A stretch of DNA of 64,000 nt from Desulfatibacillum aliphaticivorans DSM 15576 (GTDB lineage: Bacteria; Desulfobacterota; Desulfobacteria; Desulfobacterales; Desulfatibacillaceae). Every line of letters begins with the position of its first letter. Position 1 is the first letter of the stretch. The position numbers were made by a program, and so were the translations under genes. The notes under the pieces were generated by a model that was given only the letters and a program-made list of their open reading frames with translations, was not told where the DNA came from and did no database searches. The stretch is taken from contig NZ_AUCT01000011.1 in NCBI RefSeq assembly GCF_000429905.1, forward strand, positions 141,312 to 205,311, given 5' to 3'. This document shows positions 26,156-35,461 of the stretch, in pieces.

Positions 26156-28711
26156 ATGCAGACTGGACAAAAGGTTAACAAAACAAACCCGCAAAAGGTG
26201 GCGGAGGCGCTGGCCCAAAAAGGCGCTACAGTGCTATTCGCCAACAAAAACCTGGGGTGCGCGCTGGCTTTCACCAACACCGGCCGCGGCGTGGAAAGAA
26301 AAACCCATAGGTTTACAACCTCTCACCCAATCACTGGCAAGAACGCTCTTAGCCGTTCGGCATGCAAGGAACTGACCGCCGCAGGGCTTCTGAATCCTAT
26401 GGGATCCGAGTCTTCCGCCAAAAGGCTGATCGCCAGGGGCGCGCTTGCCGCAGCCTTTTCCGGCGCCATGCTCATGAGCGGCGGCCTGAACAACGCCATG
26501 GCGGCGAATGATCTGGGCTTAAAGTACTACGGCGGGACCAACCCCCTGGCCAAAACGCTGGTTTACGACGCCAAGCCGGCATTCGTTGACATTGACGGCG
26601 ACGGCGACCTGGACTGCTTTGTGGGCGGAGGCTACGGCTACATTGAGTTCTGGAAGAATAACGGAACCTCCGAAAGCCCCAACTTCAGCCTGATCGAGGG
26701 GAACGCCAACCCTCTGACCGGTACGGAGGGTCTGACCTATCTGGCCTCTCCCGCCTTTGTGGACATTGACGGCGACGGCGACATGGACTGCTTTGTGGGC
26801 CATGACCAGATGTTGTATCAGTCTTTTGGCGTTAAGAACGGCGGCAGTTCCTCCTACGTCAGCTTTTTTGAAAACACGGGAAGCAAGACCAACCCGGTCT
26901 TTTCCATGGGCAATATAACGGACACCCGCAAGACCGTGGGCTTCAACCCGCTTGTTTTCACCCAGGATGACGAAGCCTCCCCCACCTTCGCCGACGTTGA
27001 CGGCGACGGCGATATGGACGCTTTCATCGGCGGGGAAGATGGATACATCTGGTCTTATGAGAACATGACCGTTGACAACAGCCAGACCAAAACCTGGCTC
27101 AGCGACGCCATTCAGTTCATAGCCCGCGGCCCCCTGTACGCCACATCCATCAGCAAGGATCAGGAAAGTTTTTACATCTGGGCCTACGGCGGCTGCGCAG
27201 TCCCCTTCTTTACGGATATTGACGGCGACGGCGACCTGGATCTTTTTGTGGGCAATAAATACGGGGCGATCCAGTACTTTGAAAACACGGGCGACGCCCA
27301 GAACATGGTTCTGGAATGGCGTGAGATGTGCCAGAGTGTGACGAGAATGGCGCCCGGCATGTATGCGGCGCCGGCCTTTGCGGACATTAACGGCAATGGG
27401 ACCTATGATTTGTTTGTGGGAGCCTCGCCTTTGGAGTATTATATAGATGACCGCAAGGATGAAGAGGGGGATGACTTTCCCGCCTTATCGGATTTAGGCT
27501 CCAACATTTTTCTGCGTTATTACCAGAACGTGGGCTCCACAACCGCGCCGGACCTGCGCTCCCGCGGAGACAACCCCTTCAACCTGGGCCCGGCCGCCCT
27601 TATGCCCAGCGTGACTTTTGGGGATATGGACGGTGACGGCGACCTGGACGCCATTGTGGGCGCCGGCTTCAACCTATACAACAAAAAGGCCGAAGTCAAA
27701 TACAATCCGAGTTATTTCGCGCCCAAAAACATGAAGTATTTTGAAAACAGGGGCAGTGCGACGAACCCCTTGTTCGCCCAGCACTCCATGTACAACAATC
27801 CCTGGAGCGTGGTGTGGGACGAAGACTGGTACATGCCCGCTCCCACCACGGCTGACCTGAATGGAGACGGCGTTGATGAAGTTTATGTGGGCGTCAGCTA
27901 TGACACTTATTACAACAATGTTTTAAAGAGAACAGTCACGCCCACGGCGGAAATTGAAGCCTTCTCCTACGTGACCGACACAGGGCAGTTCGATTGGCTT
28001 TGCGAAAACCCCCTGGATGACTTGGAAGGCATTCCTATTTACCCCCAGGCCGCTTTTGTGGACATTGACGGCGACGGCGACCTGGACGCCTTTATCTCCG
28101 GCGTTTCGCCCGAAGACGGCTGGGATTATTACAACGCGGATATCATGTTCTATCGCAATGTGGGAACGGCCATCACGCCCACTTATGCTCTGGTTACGGA
28201 CACCAATCCCCTGACCGGCGTCCCGGGCGTTTTTATGCCTTATTTGTCCTTCTCCGACTGGGACGGCGACGGGGACAGCGATGCGGTGTTGAGCGACAGG
28301 TTCTCCTTCTGGTCCATAATATTTTACGCCATGATGCAGGGCACAAAAGAGGAAGTGGTCACCGGGACCCTGGAATTTGATTTGGGAACCCGTTACTTTG
28401 AAAACACGGGAACCGTTACGGAAGCCGTGTTTGAAGAGCAAACCGGAGACGCCAACCCCTTCTCGGGATTTTTGGACAAGACGTTCCCGGGCGCCACGAC
28501 CATTGCAGACCTGGACGCCGACGGCGACCCGGACGCAGTCTTCGGAGAAATTTACGGTAAATTCTACTATTACCGGAATGTGGAAACCGTGGACGAGGCA
28601 CTGGCTATATTAAAAGACGACGACGACCTCTGCTTTGTGCAGACGGCCGGCTCCGAGTCCTCCTCCATGTGGCGGAAGGTCAAGGAGTTTTTCGCGCCTT
28701 CCAGATACTAA
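26156..28711 (+). CDS. Secreted VCBS/FG-GAP repeat protein, paralog 1
   Basis: 851 residues, ATG after TTTAGGAG. Layout: a conserved N-terminal region (about 1-90; VAEALAQKGATVLFANKN, CALAFTNTGRGVERK, LSRSACKELTAAG), then a hydrophobic stretch RLIARGALAAAFSGAMLMSGG and a likely signal-peptidase site NAMA|AN at about 117. Ten repeats of some 60-80 residues follow, each with a Ca-binding D-x-D-G-D-G-D-x-D loop (FVDIDGDGDLDCFVG and variants) as in FG-GAP/VCBS (PF13517-like) propellers. The last 40 residues hold LKDDDDLCFVQTAGSES and end in FFAPSRY. Probably an exported Ca-binding surface or matrix protein. Two paralogs follow in tandem, each with its own terminator. Confidence 0.85.
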   Translation: MQTGQKVNKTNPQKVAEALAQKGATVLFANKNLGCALAFTNTGRGVERKTHRFTTSHPITGKNALSRSACKELTAAGLLNPMGSESSAKRLIARGALAAAFSGAMLMSGGLNNAMAANDLGLKYYGGTNPLAKTLVYDAKPAFVDIDGDGDLDCFVGGGYGYIEFWKNNGTSESPNFSLIEGNANPLTGTEGLTYLASPAFVDIDGDGDMDCFVGHDQMLYQSFGVKNGGSSSYVSFFENTGSKTNPVFSMGNITDTRKTVGFNPLVFTQDDEASPTFADVDGDGDMDAFIGGEDGYIWSYENMTVDNSQTKTWLSDAIQFIARGPLYATSISKDQESFYIWAYGGCAVPFFTDIDGDGDLDLFVGNKYGAIQYFENTGDAQNMVLEWREMCQSVTRMAPGMYAAPAFADINGNGTYDLFVGASPLEYYIDDRKDEEGDDFPALSDLGSNIFLRYYQNVGSTTAPDLRSRGDNPFNLGPAALMPSVTFGDMDGDGDLDAIVGAGFNLYNKKAEVKYNPSYFAPKNMKYFENRGSATNPLFAQHSMYNNPWSVVWDEDWYMPAPTTADLNGDGVDEVYVGVSYDTYYNNVLKRTVTPTAEIEAFSYVTDTGQFDWLCENPLDDLEGIPIYPQAAFVDIDGDGDLDAFISGVSPEDGWDYYNADIMFYRNVGTAITPTYALVTDTNPLTGVPGVFMPYLSFSDWDGDGDSDAVLSDRFSFWSIIFYAMMQGTKEEVVTGTLEFDLGTRYFENTGTVTEAVFEEQTGDANPFSGFLDKTFPGATTIADLDADGDPDAVFGEIYGKFYYYRNVETVDEALAILKDDDDLCFVQTAGSESSSMWRKVKEFFAPSRY

Positions 28712-28734
28712 ACGACCCTGATTTTTTGTAATGT

Positions 28735-28772
28735 TCAGGGGCGCCTGTTTTCAGGCGCCCCTGATTTTTTTT
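28735..28772 (+). terminator. Terminator of VCBS paralog 1
   Basis: TCAGGGGCGCCTG / CAGGCGCCCCTGA with a 3-4 nt loop and eight T. Confidence 0.92.
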
Positions 28773-29078
28773 GGGTGGAACTTCATCCTTTCTTCAAAGG
28801 GGCCGTCTCCGGCGATCTTCTCTTTTGGCTTACAGATTATTTTTTTGTCGCTCATCCGCCTGATTCTAACTAGGATATCCATACCAAAAAACATCTTTTA
28901 AATTACATATAATAATACTATTAAGATGCTTTTTAAAAATAATTTTACATTTTACGTATTTTTCCTGTAACTTTTTTTGAAATCTATTCTATAAAGCCAT
29001 ATCTGTACAAATAGTTTGACGCCGAGAGACTATGCTTTTTTTCGGGGGGAGCTGTAAATTTTAAAAGGAGTGTTTTTG
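28773..29078. other. AT-rich upstream region of VCBS paralog 2
   Basis: It is markedly more AT-rich than the flanking genes, with TACATATAATAATACTATTAAG near 28904-28925 and T-runs. It probably holds the promoter of paralog 2, but several -10-like boxes compete and none has a clear -35. No coding frame is supported. Confidence 0.5.
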
Positions 29079-31709
29079 ATGAAACAAGGGAAAAAGATCC
29101 AAGCAATTGATTCGAAACATGTTGCAAAAGCGCTGGAGGAGGTCGGCTCCACCGCGCTGTTCGCCAGCAGGAAATTTGGCTGCGCGCTGGCCTTTACCAA
29201 TACCGGTTTTGGTTTGGAAAGAAAGGTCCACCAATTCACAACCGCTCAACCCATCACCCGAAAAGGCGGCCTCAGCCGGTCCGCATGCAGGGAACTGGCG
29301 GCGGCGGGCGTCCTTACCCCCGCAGGTTCAAGCTCTTCCGCCAACAGGCTGATCGCCCGGGGCGCATTGGCTGCGGCTTTTTCCGGCGCTCTGATTTTGG
29401 GCGGCGGCGTGGGCGACGCCCTGGCGGACAGCCTTGGCTTGAATTATTACGGCGGAACCAACCCCCTGGCCGAAGCATCGGAAGGATATTCAAAACCGGC
29501 CTTTGTGGACATTGATAAAGACGGCGATCTGGACTGCTTCGTCGGCGACTATCAGGGCTACGTCAACTTCTGGGAAAATCAGGGCGCCAAAACCCAGCCG
29601 AACTTCGTCTTCGTTAAGCCGAAAAGCAACCCGTTAAGCGGCACAGAAAACTATTTCCGGTATACCACGCCCTCTTTTGTGGATATTGACGGCGACGGAG
29701 ATATGGATTGCTTTGTCGGAACGTGGGAAGGGGATTACTACCAGACCTGGGAAACCAAGAGTTCGGACTACATGTCCTCCATCAGCTTTTTCGAAAACAA
29801 GGGCACGCCCCAGGCCCCTGTTTTCGACATAAGCAACATAGTGGTTTCCGGAACGACCAAAGCCATTGATCACAACCCCCTTGTTGTGGGCGACCTCTGG
29901 GACGCCGCCCCGACCTTTGTGGATATTGACGGCGACGGCGACATGGACTGCATGGTCGGCGGGTATTACGGATATGTCGCTTTTTTTGAAAACATAACCG
30001 GCGAAGTGGAGCCCCAAAAAGGCCCGGTAACCGCCACCATCGAATTTGCCTGCCAGGGCTATTTGCAGGACTCCGAGTCCAACACGATTTACGCCGGTTA
30101 TAACGCGGCGCCTGCTTTCTCCGACGTGGACGGCGACGGCGACATGGACCTGCTCCTGGGAAGCGCGTATGGGCCCTTGGCCTTCTTCGAGAATACCGGC
30201 GACAAGTACGGATATTCGTTCGAGGAGCGTACCCAGGACGAAAATCCTTTCAGAGTCGACCCGGGAGTAGCTTCGGCGCCGGTTTTCGCGGACATCAACG
30301 GCGACGGACTGGACGACCTGTTTACAGGGAGCAGCGGATATGCTTCCTATTACGCCTCAATGGTCTTGTCGTCTCCTAAGGCGCCCTATTTTGCCGACAT
30401 GGACCCCCTGGAGGAAATGCTCTCCAACAACTCCATCCGGTACTACCAGAACACGGGAACTAAAACGGCGCCGGACTACCGCTCCCGGGGCGACAATCCC
30501 TTTAATTTGGGTCCCATGGAGAGCATGTCCATCCCGGCTTTGGGGGACGTGGACGGGGACGGCGACCTGGACGCCGTTATAGGCGGTCTCCATGTCTACG
30601 GAGGCCCGAGTAAAGGTGAGCAAACAAATCCGCCCATGGGCCGGGGGATTATCAACTATTATGAAAATATAGGCGATAAGGACGCTCCTCTGTTCGCCAT
30701 CCATACCGTGGACGATGATCCCTTCGCATTGAGCAAAATTGGCTTCCTTCCATCTCCGGCCATTGCGGACATGAACGGAGACGGAATCAATGAGGTATAC
30801 GTCGGATACACGGACTATAACATCATCATGGAGCCGCCCGTTGAGGAAACCAAGGGGCTCATGCCCAGCACCAGCGGCGTCGAATCCTTTGTGTATAACG
30901 GCGAAACCCGGATGTTTGATGAACTGATTGAACATCCCCTGGAAGACCTGGAATATGTACCCGTCTACCCCAGCCCCGCCTTTGTGGACATTGACGGAGA
31001 CGGCGACCTGGACGTTTTCCTGTCAGGCATTGTCGATGAATATTCAGGCGGCGTTGCATTTTACCGCAACGACGGCACCGCCGTCACGCCCACCTTGAAT
31101 CTGATCACCGACACGGTGCTGTTCGATCCCATGGCCTCCATTATCCAGTACACCATTTCGCCTATTTCAGGATCCGATTTCATCACGGAGACGGCGGTGG
31201 TAAGCGGGGCTGTGGGCTCCTTTATCCCCACCTTGTCGTTCGCCGACTTTGACGGCGACGGGGATCAGGACGCCGTCATGGGGGACCGCTTGCCCTGGTT
31301 CAGAAAAATGATGTACTTTATCGGCGAAGGGGGATCGAGAAAAGGCGGGGAACTGCCCGACGCCCATGATGTGATCTGGCAGGACGCCCGTTACTTCAAA
31401 AACGTGGGAACCAAAACCTCCCCGGCTTTTGAAGAACAGGCGGGAAGCGCCAATCCCTTTGCCATCGCTACGGAAAAAACCATCCCCGGCGCCGTGGTCA
31501 TGGCCGACCTGGACAATGACAATGACATGGACGCCGTGGTGGGCGATTCGGCCGGCAAGCTCACATATCTCAGGAATGTGAGAACCGTGGACGAAGCCGC
31601 TGCCATTTTCAAGAGCGACGACGACCTCTGTTTTGTGCAGACGGCCGGCTCAGAGTCCCCCTCCGTATGGCGGAAAATCAGGGAGTTTTTCGCTCCTTCC
31701 AAATACTAA
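29079..31709 (+). CDS. Secreted VCBS/FG-GAP repeat protein, paralog 2
   Basis: 876 residues, ATG 8 bp after AAAGGAG (an in-frame TTG at 29070 is less likely). Same architecture as paralog 1. The N-terminal region keeps FGCALAFTNTGFGLERKVH, LSRSACRELAAAG and SSSSANRLIARGALAAAFSG, with predicted cleavage DALA|DS at about 111. The mature chain starts LGLNYYGGTNPLAE, again shared. Ten Ca-binding loops occur in the same order, including the degenerate fifth (ADINGDGLDDLFTG) and seventh (ADMNGDGINEVYVG). The tail is FKSDDDLCFVQTAGSESPSVW...EFFAPSKY. Insertions relative to paralog 1 fall between the eighth and ninth repeats. Confidence 0.85.
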   Translation: MKQGKKIQAIDSKHVAKALEEVGSTALFASRKFGCALAFTNTGFGLERKVHQFTTAQPITRKGGLSRSACRELAAAGVLTPAGSSSSANRLIARGALAAAFSGALILGGGVGDALADSLGLNYYGGTNPLAEASEGYSKPAFVDIDKDGDLDCFVGDYQGYVNFWENQGAKTQPNFVFVKPKSNPLSGTENYFRYTTPSFVDIDGDGDMDCFVGTWEGDYYQTWETKSSDYMSSISFFENKGTPQAPVFDISNIVVSGTTKAIDHNPLVVGDLWDAAPTFVDIDGDGDMDCMVGGYYGYVAFFENITGEVEPQKGPVTATIEFACQGYLQDSESNTIYAGYNAAPAFSDVDGDGDMDLLLGSAYGPLAFFENTGDKYGYSFEERTQDENPFRVDPGVASAPVFADINGDGLDDLFTGSSGYASYYASMVLSSPKAPYFADMDPLEEMLSNNSIRYYQNTGTKTAPDYRSRGDNPFNLGPMESMSIPALGDVDGDGDLDAVIGGLHVYGGPSKGEQTNPPMGRGIINYYENIGDKDAPLFAIHTVDDDPFALSKIGFLPSPAIADMNGDGINEVYVGYTDYNIIMEPPVEETKGLMPSTSGVESFVYNGETRMFDELIEHPLEDLEYVPVYPSPAFVDIDGDGDLDVFLSGIVDEYSGGVAFYRNDGTAVTPTLNLITDTVLFDPMASIIQYTISPISGSDFITETAVVSGAVGSFIPTLSFADFDGDGDQDAVMGDRLPWFRKMMYFIGEGGSRKGGELPDAHDVIWQDARYFKNVGTKTSPAFEEQAGSANPFAIATEKTIPGAVVMADLDNDNDMDAVVGDSAGKLTYLRNVRTVDEAAAIFKSDDDLCFVQTAGSESPSVWRKIREFFAPSKY

Positions 31710-31734
31710 ATTTAGTCTTAAATTCTAAGTAACA

Positions 31735-31760
31735 AGGGGAGCCCCGCATGGGGCTCCCCT
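31735..31760 (+). terminator. Terminator-like hairpin of VCBS paralog 2
   Basis: AGGGGAGCCCC gcat GGGGCTCCCCT, a perfect 11-bp stem 25 bp after the stop. No T-run follows, so efficiency is uncertain. Confidence 0.65.
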
Positions 31761-31765
31761 CACTT

Positions 31766-32075
31766 CCATATCCCTGTTTCCTTGGTAAATTTCCGGTTTT
31801 TCAAACATTCCGGAACACAGATAGTATTAGCCAATTACTTAAAAGCATGATACTCACTATTTAAGTTGTAATTTCTTCCCTAAAAAAGCAGTTTTCCAAC
31901 CAGGCGAATAGAACTATTTCCGGTAATTTAAAAAATAGTTACAGGACTGGCAGACGGATGCCAACCTGCTGTTGTTGCGGCAAATTCAACGCCCATTTCC
32001 CCTGGGAAGCGAACCTTGTCTCAATGGACATGTTTGATTGATTCTATCGGTAAAAATAAATTGGGAGTGGATACT
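31766..32075. other. AT-rich upstream region of VCBS paralog 3
   Basis: It contains TTAAAAGCATGATACTCAC (31839-31857), which resembles TTAAAGGCATGATATTG in the paralog 1 promoter (25905-25921). This could be a shared regulatory element, or chance. No gene supported. Confidence 0.45.
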
Positions 32076-34586
32076 ATGAAAAGAGAGAACGCGGACAGTC
32101 CAAAGGAAACAGCGAGCGCCCTGGCGAAAATCGGCGCGTCGGTGCTGTTTGCCGATAAGGCTTCGGGCTTTGCTTTGGCCTTTGCCAACACGGGCAAGGG
32201 AGTGGAAAGGAAATTCCACAAGTTTACAACCCGGAGCCCCATAACCTCCACGAACAATCTCAGCCGCGCCGCCCGCAGGGAATTGCAGGCGGCGGGGATT
32301 CTCGCCGCCCAGGGTTCCCGAGCATCTGCCAAAAGGCTGATCGCCCGGGGCGCATTGGCGGCGGCGTTTTCCGGCGCATTGCTGTTTGGCGCTGGCGAGG
32401 CCATGGCCGAGGATTTCGGGTTTACTTATTACGGTGGATCCAATCCTCTTGCGGATGTGACGGCATGGCAGGCCGCGCCGGCTTTTGTCGACATTGACAA
32501 TGACGGCGACATGGATTGCTTTATCGGAGATGAAGACGGGTATATTGAATATTGGAACAACAAAGGATCCGCCGAATCCCCTGAGTTCATCCAGATAACC
32601 GGAGAAGGCAACCCGTTTAGCAATACCTGCGTCAATGATTGGGCGGCGCCCGCCTTTGTGGACATAGACGGCGACGGCGACATGGACGCGTTCGTCGGCC
32701 ATTTTACGATGTTGCATCAGGCGTGGGACGGCGGTTCCGGGGCCGACTCCATTATATCCTTTTTCGAAAACACGGGCACGCCGTCCAATCCTGTATTTGA
32801 CGGCGGGGTTATCAGCAACTCTCGCAAAACGGCGAGCCTGGGCTACAACCCCCTGATTCTTACAGGCACATACGAAGCCGTCCCCGCTTTTGTGGATATT
32901 GACGGCGACGGCGATATGGACGCCTTTGTAGGGGATTATCACGGCAACGTCTGGAGCTTTGAAAACACGACCATTAACGGCGGAGAATGGCCTGATAAAA
33001 AAGGGCCGTTTACCGGAACCATCGAATTTCAAAACCACGGCCTTCTCAGCGCCTACCTGACCGATCAGACATACGGATACATTGATGCGCACGGCGATGC
33101 GTTCGGAGGAAGCGCTGCGCCCGCCTTTGTGGATGCGGACGGCGACGGCGACTACGACCTCTTTGTGGGCAACAAATACGGGACCATCCAATATTACGAG
33201 AATACGGGCTCCAAAACGTCTTTTTCGTTCACGGAGCGCACCATGGACGACAACCCGCTGCGCATGAGCCGAGGCGCTCTTTGCAACCCAGCATTTGTGG
33301 ATATCGATGCAGACGGTAAGAAGGACCTGTTCACCGGCGGCGTTTATTGGCTGTTCGATATGTTCAGAAAAAGCGGGGACACGTCTTACGCCGTGGACTT
33401 CACCCGCAACACCATGGTTCGCTTTTACAAAAATGTCGGCACAACCAAGGCGCCGGACTGGCGGTCCCGCGGGGACAACCCCTTTAACCTGGGGCCTGAC
33501 TACAAGACCCCTGCATTTGCATTGGGAGATGTGGACGGCGACGGAGACGCAGACGCTGTTGTCGCCCGCAACGGCATGTATATGGTAACTGAGGGCGCTA
33601 ATAAACTCGTCTTGTATGGGGGAGGACAAATCAAGTACTACGAAAACACGGGGTCTTTGGAAGATCCGGAATTCGCCTTCCATTCATGGGATGACGCCGC
33701 CTGGGGCGCCGAAGGGCATTGGTATATGCCAGCGCCCGCCATAGCCGACCTGAACGGAGACGGCTTTGGCGAAGTCTATCTGGGCTGCACGCAAGATTAT
33801 GTATATAGTCCCTCCGGCCCAATAAGCGGGACAGGGGCCTTCGATGCTTTGCGATACGTCACGGAAACAAGGTTATTTGATTACTGTGAAATGAATCCCC
33901 TTGCAGAACTGGGGGACCTCCCGCCCTTCCCCCAGGCCGCTTTCGTGGATATTGACGGCGACGGCGACCTGGACCTTTTTGTTGCAGGCGGCGCCTATTA
34001 TTCCAAATACGACAACCCGGCGGTCTCCTTCTTCCGCAACGAGGGCACGCCCATCAGTCCATCCTTTACGGTGATCACGAACTCCAACCCCCTGTCCGGC
34101 GTTTTGACCTCTTATCTGCCCTTCCTGAACTTTGCGGACGTGGACGGCGACGGAGATATGGACGCGGTGTTGAGCGACCGCTACGGCTGGTTTGTAGGCG
34201 CCAGAAAGGACGAGGCGCCAAACTGGGGGCCCCGGTATTTTGCCAATACGGGATCGGCCACGGAGCCTGAATTTGTAGAACAGTTCAACGACGCCAATCC
34301 CTTTAACGCGTTCAAGAAAAAAACCGTTCCCGGCGCCGTGGTCCTTGCCGACCTGGACAACGACCAGGACCCGGACGCCATAATGGGAGATTATTACGGA
34401 AAGCTGTACTATTATCGGAATGTCGCAACCGTGGAGGAAGCCCTGGAGATCGTCAAGCATAACGACGACTGGCTGTGCTTCGTGGAAGGCGCCCGGCACG
34501 AGAATTCCTTGTGGGAGAGCATGGCTGATTCCTGCAGGCGGGGCGCCCAGAAGGTCAGGGCGTTTTTGGCGCCGTCCAGATACTAA
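32076..34586 (+). CDS. Secreted VCBS/FG-GAP repeat protein, paralog 3
   Basis: 836 residues from the ATG at 32076 after GGGAG (frame extends to 32016 without similarity to the paralogs). It is the most diverged of the three. The N-terminal region keeps FALAFANTGKGVERKFHKFTT, LSRAARRELQAAG and SAKRLIARGALAAAFSGALL, with cleavage predicted at AMA|ED near 112. The mature start is FGFTYYGGSNPLAD. Ten Ca-binding loops occur in the same register. The tail has an extra 10-12 residues but keeps DDWLCFVEG and ends in FLAPSRY. Predicted exported. Confidence 0.85.
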   Translation: MKRENADSPKETASALAKIGASVLFADKASGFALAFANTGKGVERKFHKFTTRSPITSTNNLSRAARRELQAAGILAAQGSRASAKRLIARGALAAAFSGALLFGAGEAMAEDFGFTYYGGSNPLADVTAWQAAPAFVDIDNDGDMDCFIGDEDGYIEYWNNKGSAESPEFIQITGEGNPFSNTCVNDWAAPAFVDIDGDGDMDAFVGHFTMLHQAWDGGSGADSIISFFENTGTPSNPVFDGGVISNSRKTASLGYNPLILTGTYEAVPAFVDIDGDGDMDAFVGDYHGNVWSFENTTINGGEWPDKKGPFTGTIEFQNHGLLSAYLTDQTYGYIDAHGDAFGGSAAPAFVDADGDGDYDLFVGNKYGTIQYYENTGSKTSFSFTERTMDDNPLRMSRGALCNPAFVDIDADGKKDLFTGGVYWLFDMFRKSGDTSYAVDFTRNTMVRFYKNVGTTKAPDWRSRGDNPFNLGPDYKTPAFALGDVDGDGDADAVVARNGMYMVTEGANKLVLYGGGQIKYYENTGSLEDPEFAFHSWDDAAWGAEGHWYMPAPAIADLNGDGFGEVYLGCTQDYVYSPSGPISGTGAFDALRYVTETRLFDYCEMNPLAELGDLPPFPQAAFVDIDGDGDLDLFVAGGAYYSKYDNPAVSFFRNEGTPISPSFTVITNSNPLSGVLTSYLPFLNFADVDGDGDMDAVLSDRYGWFVGARKDEAPNWGPRYFANTGSATEPEFVEQFNDANPFNAFKKKTVPGAVVLADLDNDQDPDAIMGDYYGKLYYYRNVATVEEALEIVKHNDDWLCFVEGARHENSLWESMADSCRRGAQKVRAFLAPSRY

Positions 34587-34608
34587 GTTTTTGACAAATT
34601 GAATCAAC

Positions 34609-34646
34609 AAGGGGGCGCCTGAAACCAGGCGCCCCCTTTATTTTTT
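34609..34646 (+). terminator. Terminator of VCBS paralog 3
   Basis: AAGGGGGCGCCTG / CAGGCGCCCCCTT with a 4-nt loop, followed by TATTTTTTG. Its stem sequence resembles the paralog 1 terminator. Confidence 0.9.
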
Positions 34647-34669
34647 GCATCTTACCGCCTTTGGAAAGG

Positions 34670-35461
34670 CTATTTCCGCTGTCCCAGGGCCGGCGGGGTT
34701 TCAGGCGGTCCGGCGAATGCCTGGGCGATTTCCATCCATTCCTTGGCGACGTCTCCGACCACTTCCAATCCCGTGTCGCCCACGTTCCTGCGCTGGGTGA
34801 CCACCAGGCAAAAGTCCAGGGCGTCGCCCTTGACCAATTGGTCCGTGTTTTCATCCCCGAAATTCCAGTCTGCTCCGGACGGACTTTTCAATTCCACGCG
34901 CACGGTTTTTTCGGGCACGGGCGCCTGACGATTCACGTAAGCCCATTTAAAGGTGATAAAGCCGATATGGGCCACGTGGGAAAGGCGATCCGTGGCCTCC
35001 CGCTGTGCGCCAAGGGCGTCCACCACGTCCTGTCCGTGGGCCCAGGTTTCCATGAGCCGGGCCGTGGCGAAAGATAAGGCGCTCATGTCCGGGCCGTACC
35101 AGGGCAGGCGATCCTTGGGGTCCAGGGCCTCCAGGGCCTTAAGCTCCGCGGTGCGCTCTTCCCGCCACCACGCCATAAGCTCCTGGGCGGTTTTCCCGCG
35201 TCCTAAAGCGTGCACCTTTTTGTGCACGTCGTCAAAATCCTTGATGCCCTCCAAAAGCCACTGCATCTGCTTTTGAAATCCTTCCTTATCCGTGGCGGAG
35301 AGTCTGCCCGCCTCATCGAAAAAAGCAATGTGCGAAATCTCGTCCCGAATGGTCCACCCAAAAAACGGGGTTTCCTGGTCCAAGCCCTTGTCGTCCAGTC
35401 CGGCGACAATGGCGTCCAGGGCGTCGTACTCCGCTTTCAAATCTTTACAGATATCTTTCAT
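34670..35461 (-). CDS. TIGR03084-like DinB/mycothiol-maleylpyruvate-isomerase-type protein
   Basis: 263 residues, ATG after GGGAGGG. The N-terminal DinB-like four-helix domain has GWTIRDEISHIAFFDE and LMETWAHGQDVVDALG (the His positions of the metal site). The C-terminal part (about 165-255) is a small beta domain with WAYVNRQ and GDALDFCLVVTQRRNVGDTGLEVVGDVAKEWMEIAQAFAG. This matches the TIGR03084 group known mainly from actinobacteria; function not established. The start overlaps the TetR stop (ATGA), so regulator and enzyme are co-translated. Confidence 0.78.
   Translation of the reverse strand: MKDICKDLKAEYDALDAIVAGLDDKGLDQETPFFGWTIRDEISHIAFFDEAGRLSATDKEGFQKQMQWLLEGIKDFDDVHKKVHALGRGKTAQELMAWWREERTAELKALEALDPKDRLPWYGPDMSALSFATARLMETWAHGQDVVDALGAQREATDRLSHVAHIGFITFKWAYVNRQAPVPEKTVRVELKSPSGADWNFGDENTDQLVKGDALDFCLVVTQRRNVGDTGLEVVGDVAKEWMEIAQAFAGPPETPPALGQRK

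Noticed and set aside
31986..33683. 565-residue minus-strand frame
   Set aside because: Antisense shadow of VCBS paralog 3; its apparent repeats are the complement of the Asp/Gly-rich loops.
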